A DNA stretch of 64,000 nucleotides from Cliona cf. orientalis (taxonomy: Eukaryota; Porifera; Demospongiae; Clionaida; Clionaidae). Each line of letters starts with the position of its first letter. Position 1 is the first letter of the stretch. Under the pieces are notes generated by a model. The model was not told the origin of the DNA, searched no databases, and saw only the letters and a list, made by a program, of their open reading frames with translations. The DNA is taken from positions 4,216,001 through 4,280,000 of the forward strand of contig OZ005704.1 of NCBI GenBank assembly GCA_963930775.1. Reading direction: 5' to 3'. Of the stretch, positions 28,201 to 40,200 are shown one piece after another. The position numbers and the translations under genes are program-made.

Positions 28201-31200
28201 AATTCTGGGTCCCAACAACCTTTCATGCGCGCTAAACATTTTGAAGCAGTCTTCACCCCAATTTCATCATCATTTCATCACAATTACCTCATCGGTCGGC
28301 CGAAGCGATTTGTTGATTGGGACTCTGGACGTAATTATTAGCTCAGCGCTAGGGATAGAGTTCTTGTTACTACCTACACACTAACTAGTAATATATCCTT
28401 GGTACTATACTAACTAAGTCAGAAGCTTGAGGCACTGCACGCCTTTCATTTGAAGAAAATCACAAAATCTCATTTAGCACAAAGTGGTCCCTTCTCTCAT
28501 ATCATAATAGCATATTAAAATTGTTTTATTGTTGTTATTTGATATGATAATCAGAGTTGCTATCGTCAATGATCAGTGGACCATTAGGAGTTCCAGTGAA
28601 AGTAGTAGACAGGTATGTTTTGCGATAATATATTTATATATCATACTGCATGCCGTATTTATTTGAAAAGAAGCCACACCCTAATTAGTAGCCATGCACT
28701 CATGGGGCTCTGCGAAAGAAATAGTAGTCGCATGCATGCGCGAATACGATTAAGTGGGCGTGGCCACGACTTGAAACCATGAATAATCGTTAGCTCGAGG
28801 CAAAAATATGGCAGGAAATGTCCTTGCATGGCTTGATTCTGGTGTTTATTTATTGATCATCTATGTTGAATATTGGAAATAAGTCCTAAAAAACTAGTCT
28901 ATGTCATCAGAGGTGTTGCTCCAAAAGCCGTCCGCGAATAAGAGCTGCCCTCGATTAGTAGCCGCCCTCCAGCAAGGCTGAAATTGATAGTAGCTGTGGC
29001 TAGTATTCGAATAAATATGATAATTCTGTTCTGACTCTACTGGCCTGGATATATACATGTACATGTAGGTGATATATTTAGACAATGTGGATTGGGACGC
29101 AACCAGAGTGCTGGATAGGGCTGCCAGACCTGTCCAGCTAAAGGTAAAGGAAATCTTGCACATCGAGAGGACCTGGGCAAACAACAGGCTCAATCGAGAC
29201 GGGGGCTACGAGCTACCAGGCTGTTGGATCGCAACGATGAAGAAACTAGGGGGCGGGGGCAACCGCGCTAGTGCTAATCGTGCTGGCGCTCCACTGAAAT
29301 CATCAGCACTCTTGCATTTGATAACACGCTGGCTCTTCGCCTCTGCTGCTTAATTCTGCTCATCTTGGTTGGCAGAACACCACCACTGATAAAATTCAGG
29401 ATAAGTGAGCGAATCAAGCTGAGTGGGCCTCTTCAGGTAGGTTTTCCAGCTTGGTCTGCAAGTATATGTCCTCACTATCCTCAGAGAGCAAATCAAGCTC
29501 AAACTTTGGCTTCAGCATTCTTTAGCAAGGATTGAGCTCTGTGCAGAAATATCACTTGCCTAGACATTTGATTTTGGTGGAAGCCTATGAGCACATCAAG
29601 CACTTCCACTGAGCCAGTGTTCTGATCGAGGAATCTCTGGGGATCGCTACACTTTTCTGGGAGTTCTACAGACTAGGCTCAGGTTTTGAGATGTACTTGG
29701 CTAAGTACATCTAATGCCCAACAATTTTGGCAGTTCAGATAATTAGAGCACGAATACGGTATCCCTATTTGTGTACTTTTTGGCACTACCATCTGTCAAA
29801 GTATTTTTGTAAATAATTCATAAGGTGGTTGTTAACTTTATGGGCTTATATATATACCAGCAATTAAGGAAGGAAAAAAACATGCTTAAATGATCATGAA
29901 GTGACATTCTCAGCTGCATGAAATAAACGGAGATTCTCTGTAGACAACTTTGCTGTTCAGTAGAACCTGCCAATGCTTTGACTAGATGCCCTAGTCATCC
30001 TCAGGGCAAAAGTGAATTGCGAGGTGCGAAAATGCTGGTATTCTTATAAGTATGACTCCTGCAATTGTGTGCCCATGCAGCTGAAATGCCAGCGCAATTA
30101 TATACCCACCCCATAGTTTCTTCGGGGTCGCGATCCAGAATCTTCTAGTTCAGCAGTGTCAAGTGTGACCGTTTCTCTAGGATTGCTTCTTGATCTGGAA
30201 TCTACCGATATTAATATACGCTACTCTCGATTAGTCGCTGCTCTCTGCATGACCGTATCTGACAAAACCCGGCATACGGGATCCGCATGCATGCTATTTG
30301 CGCAATGCGTGTTTTTATGGGGGGTGGATAGTGTCAAAAGTACAGTCACTGTTTTGGAGGAGGGTGACTTCTCTGAGGAGGGGGGTGGTTTCAACTGGAG
30401 TGGATACTTTTCTGTTGGAGGATACCAGTTTTTGTGGAGGAGGAGTGCGTTTTGATCTCGAGGAGGGGGTCTAGCGCATCCGGAGTTGGGGGTCATACTT
30501 TGCTGGGGAGGGGTGCATTTTGATCTCAAGGAGGGGGTCTAGCGCATCCGGAGTAGGGGGTCATACTTCGCTGGGGAGGGGTGCATTTTGATCTTGAGGA
30601 GGGGTCTACATCATCTGGAGTAGGGGGGGGGGGGTTACGCACTTTTGCTGGAGGATCCAGGAGGGGTGTGTTTTGATCTCAAGGAGAGCTCTAGTTCATC
30701 TGAAGTAGGGGGTGATACTCTGGTTGGACGAGGATGCATTTGATATCGAGGGGGCGACTACTGAACGGAATATTGTGGGTGTGGCACATTTTTACGCATG
30801 CGCAAATCCGTTAACATTATTTTAGTCTTCGCGCTATGTGCTTGTACCATGATGGTGCGGAACATGTGCTGGGAAGCAAGTCGTTTGGAAATGAGTTATT
30901 TTGGACTACTATAAATGTGCTGGTGGTGTCTCCTGTCGTACAAAGGTTCAACAATTGTATGTACTACGAACAAATTATCAAATATCTGCGCTTCATTGAA
31001 TAAATGTAGCACCTTTGTACAAGAGACACCAGTAATACATCTACAGCAGTCCAGAATCACGCCACTAGCTTCCCAGCCCAAATTCAAAGCACACAAGCCA
31101 TGCCACGTGACACGAAGATTTTGATGCGCATGCGCGAGATGTGCCACACCCACATAATCACAAACGGCATCATCGGCAACTGCTAGCTCCATTCCATTGC

Positions 31201-34200
31201 TTCAAATATGCCCCTCCTCCAGTGGAGGTAGCAGACCCCTCGAGATCAAAATGTACCCCTTGTCCAGCGAAAGTATGATCCCCTCCTCGTGATCAAAATG
31301 CACCCCTCCTCCAGCAAAGTATGACCCCCTACTCCAGATGAGCTAGACCCACCCCTCGCGATCAAAATGCACCCCTCCCCAGCAAAGTATGACCCCCTAC
31401 TCCGGATGCGCTAGACCCCCTCCTCGAGATCAAAACGCACCCCTCCTCCACAAAAAGTGGTATCCTCCAACTGAAAAGCACCCCCTCCAGTTGAAACCAC
31501 CCCCCTCCTCAGTGAAGTCATCCTCCTCCAAAACAGTGACTGTACTTTTGACACTATCAACCCCCCCCCCCCCCCCCCCGTATGTTTTTAGTACCTTTAA
31601 TAGTCAAAAAATGTCAAAGTTGAGTTCTTGTCATAGTATTATTCATGCCAAAGAACCTTTCTACTAACCTTTGCCGTCTTCTATAGAGGCTAACTGTAAG
31701 TTACAAAGGCAAAATAAACCTTCACTTTGACCTACCTAGTCTGTACAGCTGCCGTACATGAAGCCCATTGCTATGGGCGCTAAATAGAATTCCCGCCAGC
31801 GGACTATCTGGATACAGTTTCTTGGGCATCGAAGAACAATCGGGTGTCGTCAACAATGAAATTTAACTCTTGCTCGATCTTTACATTATTTCAGACGGCT
31901 CCGCCCAGGGCCAATTAATCGATTTCCAGATCGCGCGTAGTATGCAGAAACGCCATACGCATGCATAGCAACGCCTTTGGACCATAATTTCTCTATTATT
32001 AGAGGTGTGGCACGGTTGCAAGCGAAGCGCTGTATCTCCACAGCGAAGTGCACTGTCGGTCTGAGCTCAACTTTCACTAAAAGTCCCATATGCCGGGTTT
32101 TCTCAGAGACGGTCACATAGATTCCACACAAAATTCAACAGTGAAATAATATAGTAGCTACGGTGTCTGATCACGTGAATACGGCATTTCTAGAGTTCTC
32201 TCCTCCATGCAGTAACTACTATCCTCCAGTCAGTTCATTGATCATGATCATAATCCTTAAGTGATATATACTAGGCGTCCCTGGGGGTTGTAAGTAATAA
32301 TTATATCACGGGCGCGAGGGATGTATGGCATTTATTGCACCGAAGCCCGAGGGCCTTGTGCCTGGGGGTTGAGGGCAATAAATGCCATGCATCCCGAGTG
32401 CGCGTGATATAACTATAGTTTATATCCCGTGGGCATAGCTACCATATAGATACGCATAGAACACTAAAAAAGAAAGAAAAGATAAGCTTATCTTAATCGA
32501 AACGGACACACAAAGTCGCTCTCTGAGTCAAGTTCTCGAACGTCAATCGTACTTCTGAACGTCTCGTAACCGAGGGGTGTGGTCAAATCCACACAGCTAG
32601 CTACAGCCATTCGACTCTTGACGATGAAATACCATCGTTAGCGTGACCTACAACATCGAGCTCAGAAACCAAGAAGCTAAGCTGGAGCTGTTGACTATCG
32701 GCTACGTGCCTATGCAGTAAGCTTACCTAGATATGCCTATACTGTTTTGACTCACGATCGATCGATCAACGACTCCGCCCATATCCCTTCGAACTGGCGA
32801 TCTCCCGCTACCTTTCCCGCCATACGCTCCATTTGATCTCGCGAGACGCTCCATTGATAGTTTTACTTTTGTTGCTACCAACATGTTTATTGTTCAAGGC
32901 CTGCAGTATTTAATATTGCACTTTGACTTCCCTTGAGCCACTAATATTGCACTGTGGGTTTCCTGGAGCTATTCATATTGCACTGTGGCTTACCTGAGGG
33001 TGTTCATATTGCACTGCTTGTCTCTAGGAAGTGCATTATGGTGTATATTTTACTTAGCAACAACATAGTAACGGGATATAAAGCCTGTAAAAAAACTGCT
33101 TATATAACAGGAGTATGCACTCACCAGTAATCTAAACCTAACAGCCAGCATATCATCATATACTGAACATACTACCATTCCGTTTACCATTATAAGCGCA
33201 TCCGCTTATTAACCAGAGTGTACAGTACCTTAATTAGGGCTACAATTATTTGCAGATGAAAAATTTGACAGATTTTGGAAATAGTACATTTAATGGGTAC
33301 TCACTTCAGTGAATTTTCATAAATTATCGTTCTATTCAATGCTGTTGAAAATTTTAGTATTTGCGAGTACAATTATTTTTGTGAAAATTGCATGGGTAAA
33401 TTGCTAAATTAATTTTAGTACCGGCAACAAAAGTATCCTTAAGGTAGAGCTCTGTAGAGCACATGCATACCCCATGCCACGTTCTAGTTTTACTTTTTGT
33501 GTGCATGCAAAATTTTGCCATGGTGAATTTAACAAAAATGCTGCTTAGTTGTACTTCATAACTTTATGTCAGCCAAAAATCTGCTGATTCTCTGCCCTGC
33601 CCCAGACCTAGACTAGGAAGATACAAACTACATGTACCTATACCGTAGACTCTGGTTAATAAGCGCATGCGCTTATAGCGGTAAACGGAATGACAGTATG
33701 CGCTTAATAAAGGATATGCGCTTATATGGCACATAACCACGCCCACAAACGTTTGGGCACGTGATGGATGCGAGGCCAGGCCCGCTAGCACTAGCGCTCG
33801 ATCGAGCACTTGAACATTTACAGATGCCGCTCAAGATGACGAGTGCTGGCGATTTGTCGATCTTCTTGCATGATAACGTTATTTGTGGCCATCATTTCTC
33901 CAAAGATAGCTGGACTCCAAATACTTTCCAGCCGGTCAAGGTCAGGCTCATAGAACGCCATGCCTATTAAGCGCATGCGCTTAATAAACAATAGCTTACG
34001 ACAAGAAGAGGGCATGCGCTTAATAAATAATGTGCGCTTAATAGCGAGGTGCGCTTAATAACCAGAGTTTACGGTACTTCATACTTCTCTTATATTCTGA
34101 CTTTGGCATCACATTTCTGTCAGCTGACAGCTAGCAGCCGAATAGTACCGTAAATCGCGAATATTTCGATGTTAAAATATTTTCGGACAGCCTGGCTTGT

Positions 34201-37200
34201 GCGAAAATTAAACGCACGAAAATACATGCACAATATTAACGATAATAGGTACAGGGTCGTTTGTCCGAAAATTATTTAACGTGAAAATTTATCGCATGAA
34301 ATATTTTAGACACGAAATATTCGCGATTTACGGTATACTTATAGCGCTATTATGTTATGAGCAATATTTTGACGATATTTACCAGTACCAGACTGTTCAT
34401 GCTACTGTTCATATGTAGTCAGCCTATAGCTCGGTCTCGAGATATGAAAATTTTTGTGCTAATGATAACAACAACACAACCGATTGCTTTTCCCTTTCGT
34501 GTGTGCTCAAGGTGAAAATGTATTCTCGAGCATGTGCATTAAAAATTTGCAATGCTCAAGTGGTCCGCTCATAACCAACAGGCACCAATTAATGAATGCG
34601 TTCAAAAATGGTAGGCGGATGGGTGGTCAAAAATCTTTGGAGTGGCCTTAGTTATGTACCACAATTTTCAGGTATGGCTGTTCTCTACTGTTTTCTTTGA
34701 AATCTTGCAGATGACATATACTTAGAACTCATTATAAATGTTGTAATTTATTCTTTTACAGCTTTTTCAAGATGTTTCAAGTACCCACACAACAACTGCT
34801 GGACCATCTGGCTCCCAGGCTCCATCCAGCCAATCTTCTCTAAGCTTAAGTATAGGAACATCGCAATCCCACGTCCATAACACTCAGGTTGGCAATAACT
34901 AAAAAAATTAAGAGGATGCCACAGCTGTGAACTCACGCTGCTTGCAGCTATGCACAGTTAAGTCATACCATCACTGAGATTGAGAAGTGAAGAGGCCAGG
35001 TTTGAACTAGTTCCTAGGATGTATATACCACCTGTCCTACACTCTGCTGCCGTCATGGGCTCAGTAGGTCCTGGGTTCAAATTTCAGCTTAGTCTTGAGA
35101 TTTGTTCTCTTCCTTGACTTCTCAATCACCTGTTTCAGTAACTATAATAGTACCCATGCACAGCTATGGATCTTCGATCAAGTGTAGTATACTAATTTGG
35201 GCTTCAAGTACAGCTTTGATTCGGGAGGGGAAGGAGAGCCTGGTATCAGTTGCATGTTGTGTGTGCGTGCGCTTAATTTCCCCAGATTCTGGGGAAAATC
35301 GGATATTTTCAGTATACTATCCGTGTATTTGACCTTTAACCCAGGCAAACATTGAGCAGAACTACAAGATGGAATAAACAACAAAGGTTTTTCCGGTAAC
35401 AAGTGGGCTGTATTTGTGCTACAATGGCTTACTGAGCATTCTTGACCTCATTCAATGTTTTTCACTGCTCAAAGGAGTAGGAGATAAGCATTGATCTTGA
35501 TACTAGACAGATACCCAATGAGGCTTGCTTAAATTTGTGAATTAAACTACCGTATAGCTTGATCCAAAATTTTTGTGGCACATGAATTTTATGATTTGAC
35601 ATCTGATCACAAACATTTCCTCATGAAGAGTATTGTGGACATGGCTGCTTTCTGTGTGCACGTGCGCATCACGATCGCAGCACGACTGCGATGGTGTATA
35701 TATATACGCATGCGATACTAGTGAACGTGTGAACTATCTGAAATGAAGTGTTGAATTGCTGCTAAAGATATACGATGTACAGACTCTACGCTTACTTTCA
35801 GAAAACGAGCAAAAGTTGCCTACCAAATCCACCAGGACCTTTATCCATCTGAACAACTTACTTCTTGTATTGAATCCGCCAAAAACCACGTTGAAGAGAT
35901 GGCCAAACAGACAACAGCAGAAGGTGCGAAAGAGAGGCTCGTATAAGTCTTGTCTAGTTTCTCTTCACACTAGCATGCACTGTACTAGCCCAACGCCAAT
36001 CCACGTGCAATCGTGGGTGGGGCAACTGTGAATTGTCTGCACAGGTGCCGCAGTGTGGCGCACTGGCAGTAAGCATGCAGGAATTTCAAAGAATGTGGCA
36101 ATCATGAAATTTTTTTGTCACAAAAATTTTTTTATTCATGGGATTTTCAGCAATTTCACGAAGATTTTGAACCACGAAAATTTGGAGCTACATGTATATG
36201 GTACTCTCTGGACACCACCATTTAATAAAGTAGCTTAGCTGATGAGGCTATAGTACAGATATTTATATTCCTGTGGCGTAGCACTATAATTTGTATGCGC
36301 CAACATCAGCTATATGCATCAAACATTTACCGTAAATTACAAATATTTCGTGTCTAAAATATTTCATGCGATAATTTTTCGCGTTAAATAATTTTCAGAC
36401 AAACGACCCTGTACCACATTGTCGTTAGTATTGCGCATGTATTTCGTGCGCTTAATTTTCGCACAAGCCATGCTGTCCTTAACATCGAAATATTTGCGAT
36501 TTACGGTACTGCAAAAAAATCCCTAATCCCACTATAATATGTATGCACTTCAGTCTGTGTGCATAATTAAAGTTTGTTCTTTTGGAGAAGAAATACTGCT
36601 TAGTTGCAGTGTTCCTGGTTGATGTCAGTAAAGAAATCCTACTGATTCACTAGAGCTAGACTAGAAAGATATGAACTACATGTAACTATGAATAAAACGA
36701 AGATTCTTTGCGGACAACTTAACTGTTCGGTAAAACTTGCCAACGTTTCGACTAGATGCTCTAGTCATCCTCAGGGCACTTTTACCCTGAGGATGACTAG
36801 AGCATCTATCGGCAAGTTAGTTAAGTTGTCCGCAACGAATCTTCATTTTATTCATGCAGATTGCAATAGGTTCAAAGTTCGTGCTGCAGCTGGCATGCGC
36901 ACTGTACTAATGATTGATATATGTACAGCCGAGTATGTGTTCCATTCTTGAGGTATCTACATATTTGTAATGTATTACGTCTATGTGATGTCTGGGCCAT
37001 CTCTACACTTATAGCTGGTTGACTCTACAATTAATATTATAGAAAATCTATGTGCATGAGCTAGGGGTAATCAGTCATGGTCATTCTTATTGTCATTGTT
37101 AAGAGCCATGCATACCTCAAGACCTAGGCACCTGAGTGACTCACAAGCACAATGAATCAGTCAAATTCGGCAAAAAACTGGCTTCAATTATATACTAATT

Positions 37201-40200
37201 GAGGGAGACCACCTGTGAGAATCATAAATAGTGCCTTTTTGATAGCCATACCTATCAACAGTGCCTACTTAATGCATGATGGATGCAGGTTATATGAATT
37301 CTACTCATGTGCACAACTACATGTAAGTGGCCTAGTATATGAACTGATAGCAATGGATCCGCTGACTGAAATATGAAGCCCTATGAAACCGAATCAGAAT
37401 CAAGATAGCTATGGGATAGTTGCATGTATGAAGTGCATCGTTCTCAGTTAGCATTACTTCGTAGACCACACCCCTTGATGCATGTCAATATTGCAATAGC
37501 AGCTGCTCAAACTCGCCACTGCAATGGCGACGTCCTCGCTCTGTCGAATCTACCACCAGGCTACGACAAAGAACAGACCTTGTCTCTCGCTTCGCTCGAG
37601 GCTCAGTGGCCTGCTAAGCATGCATCTCGAAATGTGCGCATCTCTATGGCCACCCTTGTTTATGCACACGGCACTGCAAATCTGACCAACTGTGGGCCTT
37701 CTGAACTTGTAGAAGAGCACATTTTTCATGCCCTCCAGGTTAGGACACGGACTATAATATTATAAGAAAAACGATCATCTATTGTATATCAGTATAATTA
37801 AGTCTATCGATATGATGGTGGCGGTTTACGTATGGAGCCCAAGGATGACAAAAATCGCATTTACTTCTTTCTTTTCACAATGGTGTAACTTGACGCAACA
37901 ATATCTTCAGTTGCTTTTCATATAGTTTTAGAAGCAACTGTGCCAAATCCCAGTCGTTTTCATTCTTCGTCGAAGGTTTTTAGAATAGATGCCAGCCATG
38001 CCTTCATGAGAGAGAAGCCGCTGCCTTTGTGTATTGTCTCCCATGTACTGTCTCAGTTTATAAACTGAGCTTTCCCGCTAGACATAGTAAGCAGTAAGAA
38101 ATTAGCTAATACTATACAATTATGCCCCCCTTACTGATAAGCCCCCTGCACTCGTAGCTCACGTTCTTACATGGTTTGTCTTGCGTACAACCCCCCCCCC
38201 TCTCCGACTGTAAAATAAAGATAAAAGCCAATAAAAACAGAATTTGCCAGTGGCGTGTCCAGGATTTGAAGAAATGAGGTGTTTAGCAAATTTTTTAGCC
38301 TGCATGCCCCTCATTAACACTTCTTGAAGATCTCTTGATGATAAAGAAGTCTGTTTTAGTGTATATGTTGGTCTAAGTTACCACTGGTTGCTTATCAATA
38401 ACAATAATATTTGTCATATAGCTACTGAGTTGGCTGTTAATTGTGCCAGACCTTGGGGGGGCTCGAGCCCTCTGAGCCCCCCACTGGACACGAAGCTATA
38501 TACAGCTAGCATATTATATTAGCTAGCCGTTTGTTTTATCTTGTGCCTTACCTTTGTCATTTTTCACAAGTTTTGCATATCATTTTAAAAGCCAGAGAAA
38601 GTGTAGCTGTCTCAACATGGCATTCATCTGCTGATAATGATCATCAGGTGGAAGGAACTATCACTATCTCAAGTTTAAGCCCCACCCCAATGCTAGTATG
38701 CAAATAGAGGGAGGGGACCTAATTGCAGGATTCTGTGCTTCTGTAAGGATAATAGCTATTTATTATACGTAGCAAAAAAAACTCTGTAGCAAAATTAATA
38801 CAAACAAGTGTAATTGATCCTAAGGAGGAAAAAATTCAAACTTAGCTCCTGAACATGCTACGCACATATTCATGTAGAGCATGAAAAATAAAGATTTGGA
38901 TGTTCCAGAATTTTCAATTTCACTTGCATTATTGAGTTAATTATGAGCAAAAATATCATAGTCTAAACACAAAGCCAGGTATGCTAGTATCCACATGGTC
39001 TAGTGGTTAAGTTTAATGTCATATGCTCCCTCCGGTTCAAATCCAATTTTCTCCAACCTTTTGGTTCATATGCTGCCAGTGATGCTGGGAAGGTTGTGTA
39101 CATGTATACATAGTAGGGTTTTCTAAAAAATAGTAAGATTGAAGTACAGCAAAATGTGTGGTTAGCGAATTAAAACCTGCATGCAATGAATAAACGGTTG
39201 AACTAGACATTAATACAATTTTCTGCTTAGCTATCTGAGGGTATAGTTAGTAAACTAAAAAGAAGGTCAGCATAATGAATACTTCTGCATGCCTGGTTTA
39301 ATTAAACCAATGGCATCAGATCTTGTTGAAGTTAGTTTCTCCAAATATTATTCCCATATAGGATAATATAAGGTACTGTACTCACTCTAATTATCCAAAT
39401 GGACAAAAATAATTATGAATAATATTGTCGTTAGGCGTTAAATAAATAGAAAGTAAATAAATTAATTCGGCAAATGGCTTATTTGAGTATGCGCGTATAA
39501 ATAGAACGGATCCGATAAAAAAAATGGAGAAAGCACTAGCGACAAAGAAACAGCAGTCGAAGTCCAACTATAGGTTTATTGTCATCAGCTCTAGAGCTCT
39601 GGTGGCGCTATGCTCTGAGCGATCGCAAAATAATTGCCATCAGTATGAGTCCGTGTTACCTTTCCGCTCTTAGATGCTGTCCAAGATGTAGTAGCCAGAT
39701 TCTTCGATGAAAATGGAAGAGTACGTTGTCTCAAGCTCCTGCCATACCGTGCATGCCTACCGTGTGGCCATACAGCTGGGTGAGAAAATTTGAAATTCAA
39801 GATATATTGGGAAATAAACTACTTAACTTGCTGTAATTAGGATGCAGTCCGTTTTCTTATTAAACCCTATTATTGTTTACCAGTATGTACAAGTATGTTT
39901 ATCTTGTCACAATCATGGAATAACATAGAGACGTAGATAGTTCATGCACAAACAGTATCCTTCCTGCCTGTGTAAGATTGCCCATTAGTACCGTGCGCAT
40001 GTGCAGATGGAAGCAGGATGAACTTTGAACCTGTACCAATTATTGCAGAGGCCACACCCAATACCTTTATAGCAAGCAGCTCCTCTGGCTCCAACTGAGT
40101 GTGCAATGGCGACGTTCTCGCTCTGCTCGAACGTTGCTACTGGATTACCAATAGGTATGACAAAGAACAGACCTCGCTGCTCACTTCGACCAATCCTGAG

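Larger units (their letters stand above)
25476..28554. other. Intron block before the last NTF2-like exon
   Basis: Apart from the elements listed separately (27270, 27480, 27951), no gene is seen. A left end of the CAGTGGAACCCCTCTATTCC type occurs near 25486. Confidence 0.35.

Noticed and set aside
30156-30529. Frames on both strands across 30.2-30.5 kb
   Set aside because: They are translations of the GC-rich minisatellite in the foldback arm and mirror each other.
33761-33970. Possible THAP-domain fragment (ICGHHFSKDSW)
   Set aside because: Only the C-x-x-HF-like part resembles THAP; the required N-terminal C2CH cysteines and the AVPTIF-type end were not found.
35050-35095. tRNA-like GGGCTCAGTAGG and GGTTCAAATTT
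   Set aside because: The two boxes are too close together for a tRNA or normal SINE head.
37424-37765. 113-codon + strand frame
   Set aside because: It overlaps a dispersed repeat whose other three copies do not keep the frame.
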